DNA from: JAWLFI01 sp964525165
GTDB taxonomy: Bacteria > Bacteroidota > Bacteroidia > Chitinophagales > Saprospiraceae
Direction: 5' to 3'
Assembly: GCA_964525165.1 (NCBI GenBank)
Contig: CAZGGG010000116.1
Location: 1-5,911, forward strand
DNA: 5,911 bases
The notes under the pieces are model-generated. The model did no database searches. It was given only the letters and a program-made list of their open reading frames with translations, and was not told the DNA's origin. Below are positions 1 to 5,911 of the stretch, one piece after another; position 1 is the first letter of the stretch; each line of letters starts with the position of its first letter. The position numbers and the translations under genes were made by a program.

Positions 1-716
1 TGGTTCAATAAACTCAGAAAATCTGACGTTGAGCCTTCCCCCAGCTGTATTTCTATGAGGTTGTCTGACTCCAGGATGGCTCCAACAGGACCTTCTGCCA
101 GTAATTTGCCTTTTTTTAGGATGGCGACATGAGAGCAGATTTTTTCTACCTCATCCAAAATATGAGAGGCCATGAAAATAGTCTTGCCGGTGGCAGCAAT
201 TCGTTTGATGATGTTTCTGATCTCGGCAATTCCTTGAGGATCTAAGCCATTTGTAGGTTCATCAAAGATCAACAACTGAGGATCGCCAATCATACTCGCA
301 GCAATCGCTAACCTTTGTTTCATGCCCAGCGAATAGGTCCGAAACTTGGAATCTCGCCTTTCTTTTAAATTGACAATCTCCAACAATTCACTGATATCAT
401 CCCGATAAGAGTTTTTAATCTGCTGTACGATTTTTAAGTTCTGGTCGGCATCCATGTATGGATAGAAATTGGGTGTTTCCAGAATCGCTCCAATATGCCT
501 TCTGTGATTCCCCTTATATTGGTTTTCGAACCAGGTGAAACGACCCGAAGATGGGAATAACACATTCAATAAAATCCCTAGGGTAGTAGTTTTACCGGAA
601 CCGTTCGGTCCTAAAAGGCCATATACGTTGCCGGCCTCTAGGGTGAGATTCAGATTGTCTAAAGCCTTAACCTTCCCATAGGCTTTGCTGAGGTTTTCAA
701 TTTCTAAAACATTCAT
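1..716 (-). CDS. ABC transporter ATP-binding protein, BcrA/LanF (NatA-like) exporter type; C-terminus beyond window
   Basis: The reading frame is open from an ATG at 716-714 down to the window edge, giving 238 residues that begin MNVLEIENLSKAYGK. It is the nucleotide-binding subunit of an ABC transporter and should sit on the cytoplasmic face, hydrolysing ATP to drive a separate permease. Visible motifs, in order: aromatic A-loop Tyr13; Walker A GPNGSGKT (36-43); the Q-loop position as ILETPNFYP (78-86), with Glu80 where Gln is usual; signature YSLGMKQR (128-135); Walker B LLIFDEPTNGLDP (148-160) with catalytic Glu153; and H-loop His185. All catalytic motifs are intact. Family members are about 300 residues, so roughly 60 are missing off the left edge, where a permease gene would be expected. 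The start is the first possible one, because an in-frame TAA lies at 731-729. No clear Shine-Dalgarno sequence is visible. The gene begins 5 bases after the stop of the AsmA-like gene, so co-transcription is likely. The substrate cannot be told from sequence. Confidence 0.95.
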   Translation of the reverse strand, partial: MNVLEIENLSKAYGKVKALDNLNLTLEAGNVYGLLGPNGSGKTTTLGILLNVLFPSSGRFTWFENQYKGNHRRHIGAILETPNFYPYMDADQNLKIVQQIKNSYRDDISELLEIVNLKERRDSKFRTYSLGMKQRLAIAASMIGDPQLLIFDEPTNGLDPQGIAEIRNIIKRIAATGKTIFMASHILDEVEKICSHVAILKKGKLLAEGPVGAILESDNLIEIQLGEGSTSDFLSLLN

Positions 717-721
717 ACAGC

Positions 722-3718
722 CTAGTTTTTATTCTTGAATGGATTCCATTTTTTCAACTTCTTTTTCACTTCATTTGCTTTCTCTTCTGCAGCTTTCTTT
801 AAGCTATCCACAGTAGAAACCTTAGTACTGTCTTTTTGACCCGTAATGATTTCCTTAACCTTATTTTTTGCCTCCTGTTTCAGGTTTTCCTCCAGCTTTT
901 TTTGTTCTTCATTCAGCTTTTGGTTTAAGTCACTCTTCACTTGCTCCAGAGAATCCGTGACCGCTTTTTTGACGCCAGAAATCTTCTCCTGGATTCTACT
1001 TTCTAAATGCTCCTTGTATTTAGGAGATAGCCTTACGGCAAAATCAGGTTGGGCAGTGGTTCCTTTCAACTCTATGATCACGTCTACTTTTTTGATTTCG
1101 TAATCTATGTTGAGCGGAATTTTTCGGAGTATGTTGGTTGCCTCAGTTAAGATGGCATCTCCTACTTTACTTCCTCTGAGTTGCTCTACTGACATGGGAC
1201 CTTCCAATCGATAATTCATAGTGCCTTCCAACTCATGTTGCCCCTGGACTTGCCACCTTTCATTTCTGATATTGGTCATAAAGGGTTCGACAATGAAAAC
1301 ACCGTCTTTGATAGTGACCCAATTTCGAGTATCCTCCAATGGAATAGCTTCCAGAAAGGGCTTTTGGAAGAGCGCATTTAACTTTTTAAATGCGGGATGC
1401 CCTTTGATTAAGCCATTGAAGGTTTCCAAATAACCTTGTGCGCTTAATTGTCGGTATACAGGTGCATAGTCTTCTGTTAACTCTCCTGTGAAAGATAGAC
1501 GAGTGTCCAGACTTCCCTGAATATAATCGATTAATGGAGCGATTTCGCGGACAGCAGGAAGGGATTGTGAGATGGACCCATAAGAAAATTGGTCTCCCGC
1601 TAATTGAAAATCAAAAAAGAGGGGCTCGTTTTCTTTGGCAATATATCTTCCTTCCAAAGCGACATCACCTCCAAAACTTTTAGCTTTAGCATTCGAAATG
1701 GTGAGAGTGCCTTCTTTGAGCTGCGCTTCCCCATTGATTTGATCGAGTTGGATATCTCCGTATGCAATACCCTTAAGTTGTAACCCCATATCCATGTGGA
1801 TGTCGGAAGGGAATCTCGCCGCTTGTGCTTGTACTCCTGATGCGACCACCGGATCCTCGGTTCCCATTAAATCATCTAAATCCAGGCGTCCGCCGGAAAG
1901 ATCTAAACGACCTTTGAGGGGCCCCTGCTCGTTGATATAGTTTTCAATATCAGTGAAACTGCCGGTTCCCGCAAAACTTGAGCCCTCGTACTGAAGTTGT
2001 GCATTTTGAATCGTAACAGACTGTGGGTGATACGCACCTCTCACCTTCATATCTTGAAGCGTATATGCATCGTACGTTAGCTCTTGTACATCTAAATTCC
2101 ATAGTATTTCTAATTCCGGAAGGCTGACGAAGTCCTGAAATTCCTCCTCCTCACTTTCTTCCTCAAAGGGCTTCCATTCAGAAACAGCTACTCGAGTGCC
2201 TTCAATGGACAGATTGTACTGAGGAAGTTCTTTTGAGTCTCGGAAGAGACCATTTTTAGAGCTGAGACCTAAATGGGATAGGTCCGTGTTGCCGGATCGA
2301 ATCCTTTTCGCACTCATGTCTATCTTCTCCTCATTTACGATACCGGTCAACTCTTCAATCTCAATGGGGAGATAAGTGGCATACGCAAATAGTAAGTCAT
2401 TCGATTTTATATCAATACTAAATTGGTTCGTTTTCGAAGAGTTAAGTGTTTGGGAAAGGTCGTCAAGATTAAATTGTCCCTCAGCCTTCACTCTGCCCTC
2501 CATTCTTTGGATATCAGACATAGGAATAGCACTCTGTACCTCATCCAATTGGAGCAGGGTGTTGAATGATCCCAGTACTTGAGGCGCAGATTGTATTGTT
2601 TGGGCAACGAATGTTCCTTTGATATAGGAAGAGGCACCAATAGCGGCATCTAGTTGTTCGAGTCGGGCAATCAGCAGATCTATGCTTCCTTGCTCTTTTT
2701 CTAATTGAAGTGAAGCATTCATATCATGCAGTTCTGTTGCCAGCCCCGGATATTTTACGTAGCCATCCTTTAGGTTTAGCTTCATATTTAAGGAGGGGTA
2801 AGATGCTTGCTCTAAGTCTAGCATCCCTTCCGCATTCAATTGTAGATTGAGGGTGCCTTTAGTTTGAATATTTTCATATTCTTCAGTGTAATAGGCGGGA
2901 ATAAGGGAGAGAATGGGTTTCAGAGAACTCTCTGCCAAATGAAAATCAGTAGTGACTTCATATTGATCACCTTTGGGATGAAGCATAAGGCTCAGCACCC
3001 AAGCCAATTCATTTAACTGGCCTTGTAGATCTTTAATTTCGACTTTTCCGGTTTGGAGATCATATTGAATGTCTCCTTGCGTTTGAAGCGCCCAGGCATC
3101 TGCATATGTAATGCCGGATTGTTGAACACTGATGGAACCTTCCTTTTGCCGTAAGGCTAAGGAAAGTAAGTCATCACGAATAGTACCATCTAATTCAAAG
3201 GTGAGATCTTGAATAGCATAATGCTCTGATGCATAATAGTCATCATAGGAAAAATTGAGCCCTTGTACCGCGACGTTTTGTAGCTCAATAGTAAGATCTT
3301 GAGCGGAACCCGACGCTTCCTCCTCTGAGGAGGTCCATTGGGGGTAATTGCAAGAAATACTGTCCGTGCACCTCAATTGGATGTCCAGTTGGTCAATCCA
3401 TAGACTGTTCAACTCATACTTCTCTTTCCATAAAATGGATGCCAAATCTACTCCTACTGCGAATTCTCGAAGAGTGGCCAGGGTGTCTGCTTCATACTGA
3501 ACCAATACTTGGTCGAGAGAGAATGAAATATCCGGAAGATTTCTAAAAAGTTGGATGGATGCATCCTCGTAAGCAATGTCCACCTCAAAAGATTGGCCGA
3601 TTTCACTAATGACCTTGTGGATGATCTTGTCTTTCTGAAAGTAAACCAATCCACCAAGCACTATAAAGATACCCACAAGACTGAGTAAAGTAACACGAAA
3701 AATTTTCCTGATATTCAT
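722..3718 (-). CDS. AsmA-like membrane-anchored envelope protein
   Basis: A 998-residue protein starting MNIRKIFRVTLLS at the ATG 3718-3716 and ending at TAG 724-722. One N-terminal membrane segment (about 9-27) is followed by a motif around 58-70 (FRNLPDISFSLDQV) typical of the AsmA N-terminus. A very long stretch of repeating, alternating hydrophobic strands comes next, with an AsmA_2-like region around 755-880. The body should lie in the periplasm. Members of the AsmA/TamB/YhdP group are thought to act as beta-groove, bridge-like proteins that affect phospholipid or outer-membrane traffic; a specific role here is inference. Oddities are an acidic patch EEESEEEE (519-526) and a Lys/Glu-rich, probably helical tail over the last 100 or so residues. 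The frame stays open upstream to a TTG at 3772, but ATG 3718 puts the positively charged residues and membrane segment at the usual distance from the N-terminus. It is the first gene of a likely operon with the downstream ABC ATPase. Confidence 0.9.
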   Translation of the reverse strand: MNIRKIFRVTLLSLVGIFIVLGGLVYFQKDKIIHKVISEIGQSFEVDIAYEDASIQLFRNLPDISFSLDQVLVQYEADTLATLREFAVGVDLASILWKEKYELNSLWIDQLDIQLRCTDSISCNYPQWTSSEEEASGSAQDLTIELQNVAVQGLNFSYDDYYASEHYAIQDLTFELDGTIRDDLLSLALRQKEGSISVQQSGITYADAWALQTQGDIQYDLQTGKVEIKDLQGQLNELAWVLSLMLHPKGDQYEVTTDFHLAESSLKPILSLIPAYYTEEYENIQTKGTLNLQLNAEGMLDLEQASYPSLNMKLNLKDGYVKYPGLATELHDMNASLQLEKEQGSIDLLIARLEQLDAAIGASSYIKGTFVAQTIQSAPQVLGSFNTLLQLDEVQSAIPMSDIQRMEGRVKAEGQFNLDDLSQTLNSSKTNQFSIDIKSNDLLFAYATYLPIEIEELTGIVNEEKIDMSAKRIRSGNTDLSHLGLSSKNGLFRDSKELPQYNLSIEGTRVAVSEWKPFEEESEEEEFQDFVSLPELEILWNLDVQELTYDAYTLQDMKVRGAYHPQSVTIQNAQLQYEGSSFAGTGSFTDIENYINEQGPLKGRLDLSGGRLDLDDLMGTEDPVVASGVQAQAARFPSDIHMDMGLQLKGIAYGDIQLDQINGEAQLKEGTLTISNAKAKSFGGDVALEGRYIAKENEPLFFDFQLAGDQFSYGSISQSLPAVREIAPLIDYIQGSLDTRLSFTGELTEDYAPVYRQLSAQGYLETFNGLIKGHPAFKKLNALFQKPFLEAIPLEDTRNWVTIKDGVFIVEPFMTNIRNERWQVQGQHELEGTMNYRLEGPMSVEQLRGSKVGDAILTEATNILRKIPLNIDYEIKKVDVIIELKGTTAQPDFAVRLSPKYKEHLESRIQEKISGVKKAVTDSLEQVKSDLNQKLNEEQKKLEENLKQEAKNKVKEIITGQKDSTKVSTVDSLKKAAEEKANEVKKKLKKWNPFKNKN

Positions 3719-3728
3719 AAAACATCTG

Positions 3729-3772
3729 TTGCATGTATAATATAAAACGGATTCTTCAGTTCTTTCATGCAA
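3729..3772. repeat. Spaced inverted repeat TTGCATG / CATGCAA
   Basis: Perfect 7-base arms TTGCATG (3729-3735) and CATGCAA (3766-3772) are separated by 30 bases. They flank the AT-rich block where a promoter for the AsmA-like gene would be expected. The spacing is too long for a simple hairpin terminator. A pair of operator half-sites is possible, but chance occurrence is not excluded. Confidence 0.35.
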
Positions 3773-3787
3773 AAAACAACATCATTT

Positions 3788-3799
3788 TAAGAATTCTTA
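3788..3799. repeat. 12-base perfect palindrome TAAGAATTCTTA
   Basis: A perfect 12-base palindrome ending 9 bases before the GTG start of the double ATPase gene and overlapping its -7-like sequence. The position suits a dimeric repressor site. About one palindrome of this length is expected by chance in a window of this size, so the regulatory reading is tentative. Confidence 0.3.
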
Positions 3800-3808
3800 C
3801 ATTTAAAG

Positions 3809-5197
3809 GTGGGAGAGGAGCAATCATATCATATCGAAATCGAGTACCTGGGGTTTGCATCCCATAGCTTATTGGAGTCACAATCCTTAGACCTCCGGCT
3901 CAATACCTTTAATATTCTAACGGGTGACAGCGGCAGTGGAAAAACAACTCTCTTACACAGCCTGGTAGGCTATCCGGATCCATACAGGTTGGATAGGGTG
4001 ACCATCAGTCCGATGGCATCTTGTGCTTTATTGCCACAGCAACCGCAACATACTTTTCCGCCCACTGTAAAAGTAGGTGAGGCTTTGAAGGATATTGCAA
4101 AAGCTAATCATAACCATCTGGTTCCGAAAAGTTTTCTAAAAGAACTGGGTCTTTCGAATTCGTCCGGCTTATTGCAACAATACCCTCATCAATGTTCCGG
4201 AGGAGAGCTGCAACGTCTTGCTTTGATCGCATGCTACCTTCAAGATCCGGATATCATTCTGCTTGATGAACCAACCGCCTCATTAGATATAGGGAACATT
4301 GAAATTCTGATTGAGAGTCTGAAGAAATGGATGAGCACTGATGCTTCTAAAACGGTATTCATCACGTCTCATCAGTCGGAGAGATTTGAAGGTCTTACAC
4401 TGAGGCGCTTTCAAATGAAGCAGCATAAGATTGTTCTTCAAAAGCATATGGAAGAGCAACCGCTTGTCTATCTGGGACAAGAATCAGGGTCAACAGACTT
4501 AATCTATGCCGTAAAAAATGGAATTTTCAAGTACTCCAAAAGGCAGCAAGCATATCATGCCAGCCTTGAGATCAAAAAAGGGGACAGTATTGGATTGACC
4601 GGACCCTCGGGCGGTGGAAAGTCGACCTTGGCAAAGTTAATCTGTGGCTGGTTGCAATGGAATCAATACGATGCCTTAGATATTCCTCATTCGACAACAT
4701 CCAGTATACAATACATTGGGCAAGATCCGGTTGCGCTTTTTCACCCCTTTCGGAAATTGGGAGATCAGTTACGATTAGTTTGGAACCAATGGTCTCACCG
4801 GCATGAGGAATCCATGCTTGACTTTTTGAAAAGATTCAAAGTCGATGCAGAACTGCTTTCCAGATCTATATTGGAGGTTTCCGGAGGCCAAAGGCAAAGA
4901 TTGCAATTGGCTCGAACTTTTATGTCTCAACCTGATTTGGTCATTTTAGATGAAAATTTAAGTGCCCTGGACCGTTCCTTAAAATATGAATTGGCTTCGG
5001 AACTTACAGCATTGCAAAAGACTCAGCACTTGGCAATTATATGGATTGCTCATGACCTGGATTTACTAGCCAGCACTTGTCAAGAGGTCTTGCTCATACA
5101 AGAAGGACAGATCACCCAAAGGATCCATCCAGAGAAAAATCAAAAATATTTTCATTCTGCTGTAACAAATGCACTTTTCAATACGTATAAAGAGTAG
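3809..5197 (+). CDS. Double (tandem-domain) ABC transporter ATPase, peptide/nickel importer type
   Basis: A 462-residue protein with two complete ABC ATPase domains joined in one chain. Domain 1 (about 9-205): Walker A GDSGSGKT (39-46), Q-loop LPQQPQ (75-80), signature CSGGE (129-133), Walker B IILLDEPTASLD (149-160), H-loop His188. Domain 2 (about 230-440): Walker A GPSGGGKST (265-273), Q-loop Gln305, signature VSGGQRQR (357-364), Walker B LVILDENLSALD (377-388), H-loop His415. The YPHQ lead-in to the first signature and the overall style recall fused DppD-DppF or NikD-NikE, which together energise a dipeptide, oligopeptide or nickel importer; the substrate is not determinable. No permease or binding-protein gene is adjacent in the window, so membrane partners would have to be encoded elsewhere. 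The start is GTG at 3809: an in-frame TAA at 3788-3790 limits any extension, and the first beta strand begins at residue 9. A purine-rich GGGAGAGGAG lies just after the GTG rather than before it. Confidence 0.92.
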   Translation: MGEEQSYHIEIEYLGFASHSLLESQSLDLRLNTFNILTGDSGSGKTTLLHSLVGYPDPYRLDRVTISPMASCALLPQQPQHTFPPTVKVGEALKDIAKANHNHLVPKSFLKELGLSNSSGLLQQYPHQCSGGELQRLALIACYLQDPDIILLDEPTASLDIGNIEILIESLKKWMSTDASKTVFITSHQSERFEGLTLRRFQMKQHKIVLQKHMEEQPLVYLGQESGSTDLIYAVKNGIFKYSKRQQAYHASLEIKKGDSIGLTGPSGGGKSTLAKLICGWLQWNQYDALDIPHSTTSSIQYIGQDPVALFHPFRKLGDQLRLVWNQWSHRHEESMLDFLKRFKVDAELLSRSILEVSGGQRQRLQLARTFMSQPDLVILDENLSALDRSLKYELASELTALQKTQHLAIIWIAHDLDLLASTCQEVLLIQEGQITQRIHPEKNQKYFHSAVTNALFNTYKE

Positions 5198-5211
5198 TTG
5201 TTATGATGAGC

Positions 5212-5243
5212 TTGACAAGATTAAAAAAAATATCTTATATTTG
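5212..5243 (+). promoter_or_regulatory. Bacteroidota-type promoter (TTG -33, TATATTTG -7)
   Basis: TATATTTG at 5236-5243 matches the Bacteroidota housekeeping -7 consensus TAnnTTTG exactly. TTG at 5212-5214 lies 21 bases upstream, within the known 17-23 base spacing. It faces the 74-residue gene, whose ATG (5249) begins only 5 bases after the -7 element. Transcription would therefore start at or very near the start codon. This is the best promoter in the window. Confidence 0.65.
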
Positions 5244-5248
5244 ACCAT

Positions 5249-5473
5249 ATGAAAACTACAAAAGCACTCAGAATCATTTTGATTACCTCGGTTTTGGCCT
5301 TGGTGGCAGTGGTTGCTTTATCTTCTCTAAGCCCTGATCAACAGCAGGCGCGAAAAGATGGCGCAAAGTTTTCAGATGCACGCACTTCTCTTCCGGATAT
5401 TGAGATCATGAAAAATGCTGCTCAAAGAGCACGCGATATTTTCAAAATCGTCTCTACTCCGATAGCCAGGTAA
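5249..5473 (+). CDS. Small single-pass membrane or exported protein, unknown function
   Basis: A 74-residue protein, not recognised. It begins MKTTKALRIILITS: a short basic N-terminus, then one hydrophobic segment (about 7-27, rich in Leu, Val and Ala), then a polar, charged tail of about 47 residues with Gln, Asp, Lys and Arg. There is no lipobox cysteine, so it is not a lipoprotein. The hydrophobic segment could be a membrane anchor or an uncleaved or cleaved signal sequence. The gene follows the double ATPase by 51 bases on the same strand and has its own good promoter, so it need not depend on read-through. No Shine-Dalgarno is visible and the mRNA may be leaderless. Its last 20 bases overlap the 3' end of fmt on the opposite strand. 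The coherent membrane segment and matching promoter support a real gene, but without homologs a non-coding transcript cannot be excluded. Confidence 0.65.
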   Translation: MKTTKALRIILITSVLALVAVVALSSLSPDQQQARKDGAKFSDARTSLPDIEIMKNAAQRARDIFKIVSTPIAR

Positions 5474-5911
5474 TATCGATATAGGTAGCTTCTATCGTAG
5501 CGCCATTCAACCAATCCTTTGTATTCATTTTTCTTTTGCCGGAAGGCTTGACTTCTATGGGTTGTATCCAACCGTCCTTACACTTGATAAATAAATTCAG
5601 TCCTTCTTGTCGAATTTGACCTGTGGGCTCTTCGCCTCCGATGGTGTAATCAGCACTAAATACCTTAATGATCTGTCCATCTATTGAAAACCAGGCTCCC
5701 GGATAAGGAGATAAACCTCTTATGAAGCAGTCAATTTCTTGGGCACTTTTTGAAAAATCTATTGCAGCGGTCTCCGTGTATATTTTAGGTGCTTTGGGAT
5801 ATTCGCCCGATAGGTCTTGAGGGGAGTAGGAAACGGTATCATTTTCAATCATGAGCACTGCTTCCGTCAATAATTGGGCTCCTTCATTCATTAGTTTGTC
5901 GTGAAGGCTTC
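5454..5911 (-). CDS. fmt: Methionyl-tRNA formyltransferase, C-terminal half; N-terminus beyond window
   Basis: The frame is open from the right edge (5911) to TAG at 5456-5454, giving 151 residues. The enzyme formylates Met-tRNAfMet using 10-formyltetrahydrofolate, producing the initiator for cytoplasmic translation. The fragment starts with SLHDKLMNEGAQLL, matching the linker between the catalytic and C-terminal domains. It continues through YPKAPKI (37-43), IRGLSPYPGAW (63-73) and KPSGKRKM (121-128), all hallmarks of the tRNA-contacting Formyl_trans_C domain. Family length is about 310 residues, so the catalytic half with its Asn, His and Asp active-site residues lies off the window. An internal ATG at 5891 is not the start, because the conserved sequence continues upstream of it. 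It converges with the small membrane-protein gene, overlapping by 20 bases, and no terminator hairpin is visible between them. Confidence 0.95.
   Translation of the reverse strand, partial: SLHDKLMNEGAQLLTEAVLMIENDTVSYSPQDLSGEYPKAPKIYTETAAIDFSKSAQEIDCFIRGLSPYPGAWFSIDGQIIKVFSADYTIGGEEPTGQIRQEGLNLFIKCKDGWIQPIEVKPSGKRKMNTKDWLNGATIEATYIDITWLSE

Larger units (their letters stand above)
3719..3808. promoter_or_regulatory. Divergent intergenic region between the AsmA-like gene and the double ATPase gene
   Basis: These 90 bases separate two genes transcribed away from each other, so promoters for both should lie here. The stretch is AT-rich and carries two inverted-repeat structures (listed separately). 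On the plus strand TACATTTA (3798-3805) matches seven of eight positions of the Bacteroidota -7 consensus TAnnTTTG, but no TTG sits at the right distance upstream. On the minus strand the best candidate, TATATTAT near 3744-3737, is a poor match, and the nearest TTG is too far away (25 bases). No promoter is assigned with confidence. Confidence 0.5.

Noticed and set aside
846..2582. Short plus-strand open frames inside the AsmA-like gene (846-1103, 1221-1433, 2376-2582)
   Set aside because: They lie antisense within a long, well-supported coding sequence, and their translations are biased (Ser, Phe and Leu rich) as expected of shadows of the true frame.
3719..3772. An 18-residue N-terminal extension of the AsmA-like protein starting at TTG 3772
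   Set aside because: It needs a TTG start and adds Cys-containing residues ahead of a normal basic N-terminus and membrane segment. The ATG at 3718 is the natural start, and the extension falls in the region needed for promoters.
3454..4480. Short minus-strand open frames at 3454-3657 and 4283-4480
   Set aside because: Both lie wholly inside real genes (the first in another frame of the AsmA-like gene, the second antisense to domain 1 of the double ATPase) and show no recognisable domain or start context.
4920..4975. DENLSALD in place of DEPTSALD as a sign of a decayed second ATPase domain
   Set aside because: The catalytic Glu, Walker A, signature and H-loop are all intact and the frame is uninterrupted, so a degraded pseudodomain is unlikely.
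5211..5230. CTTGACAAG followed by an A-run as a possible terminator after the double ATPase
   Set aside because: The arms are four bases with a single-base loop, which cannot form a stable hairpin, and the run is A rather than T on the transcribed strand. The sequence is better explained as the TTG part of a promoter.
1..5911. Mobile element, CRISPR array, tRNA or defence-system genes
   Set aside because: No transposase or integrase motifs, direct-repeat arrays, tRNA-like folds or defence-family motifs were seen, and every long frame is explained by transporter, envelope or translation genes.

Overview
This window looks like ordinary chromosomal DNA from a Gram-negative member of the Bacteroidota. 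The phylum call rests on three things: an exact TAnnTTTG -7 promoter element with an upstream TTG, genes without clear Shine-Dalgarno sequences, and the style of the AsmA-like protein, which has an N-terminal anchor followed by an F-x-N-L-P-D-type motif. Base composition is moderately AT-rich and similar throughout. I see no insertion sequence, CRISPR array, tRNA or rRNA, and no sign of recent transfer.

Layout from left to right. (1) Positions 1-3718, minus strand: a probable two-gene transcription unit. A 998-residue AsmA-like, membrane-anchored envelope protein (722-3718) is followed after 5 bases by a BcrA/LanF-type ABC transporter ATPase (1-716), whose C-terminus runs off the left edge. 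(2) Positions 3719-3808: a 90-base divergent intergenic region with two small inverted-repeat structures. (3) Positions 3809-5197, plus strand: a 462-residue protein with two complete ABC ATPase domains in one chain, closest in motif style to the paired ATPases of dipeptide/oligopeptide/nickel importers (DppD+DppF, NikD+NikE). No permease or binding-protein gene accompanies it here. (4) Positions 5212-5473, plus strand: a good Bacteroidota-type promoter placed almost on top of the ATG of a 74-residue, single-membrane-segment protein of unknown function. (5) Positions 5454-5911, minus strand: the C-terminal half of methionyl-tRNA formyltransferase (fmt), overlapping the small gene tail to tail by 20 bases and running off the right edge.

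The genes do not form an obvious single system. The AsmA-like protein and its neighbouring ABC ATPase probably share a transcript and may both concern the cell envelope. The double ATPase is divergently transcribed and would need membrane partners encoded elsewhere. fmt is a housekeeping gene. The points most worth a second look are the orphan double ATPase, the glutamate replacing the Q-loop glutamine in the left-hand ATPase, the apparently leaderless small gene overlapping fmt, and the palindromes between the divergent genes. I found no convincing evidence of a wholly new system.
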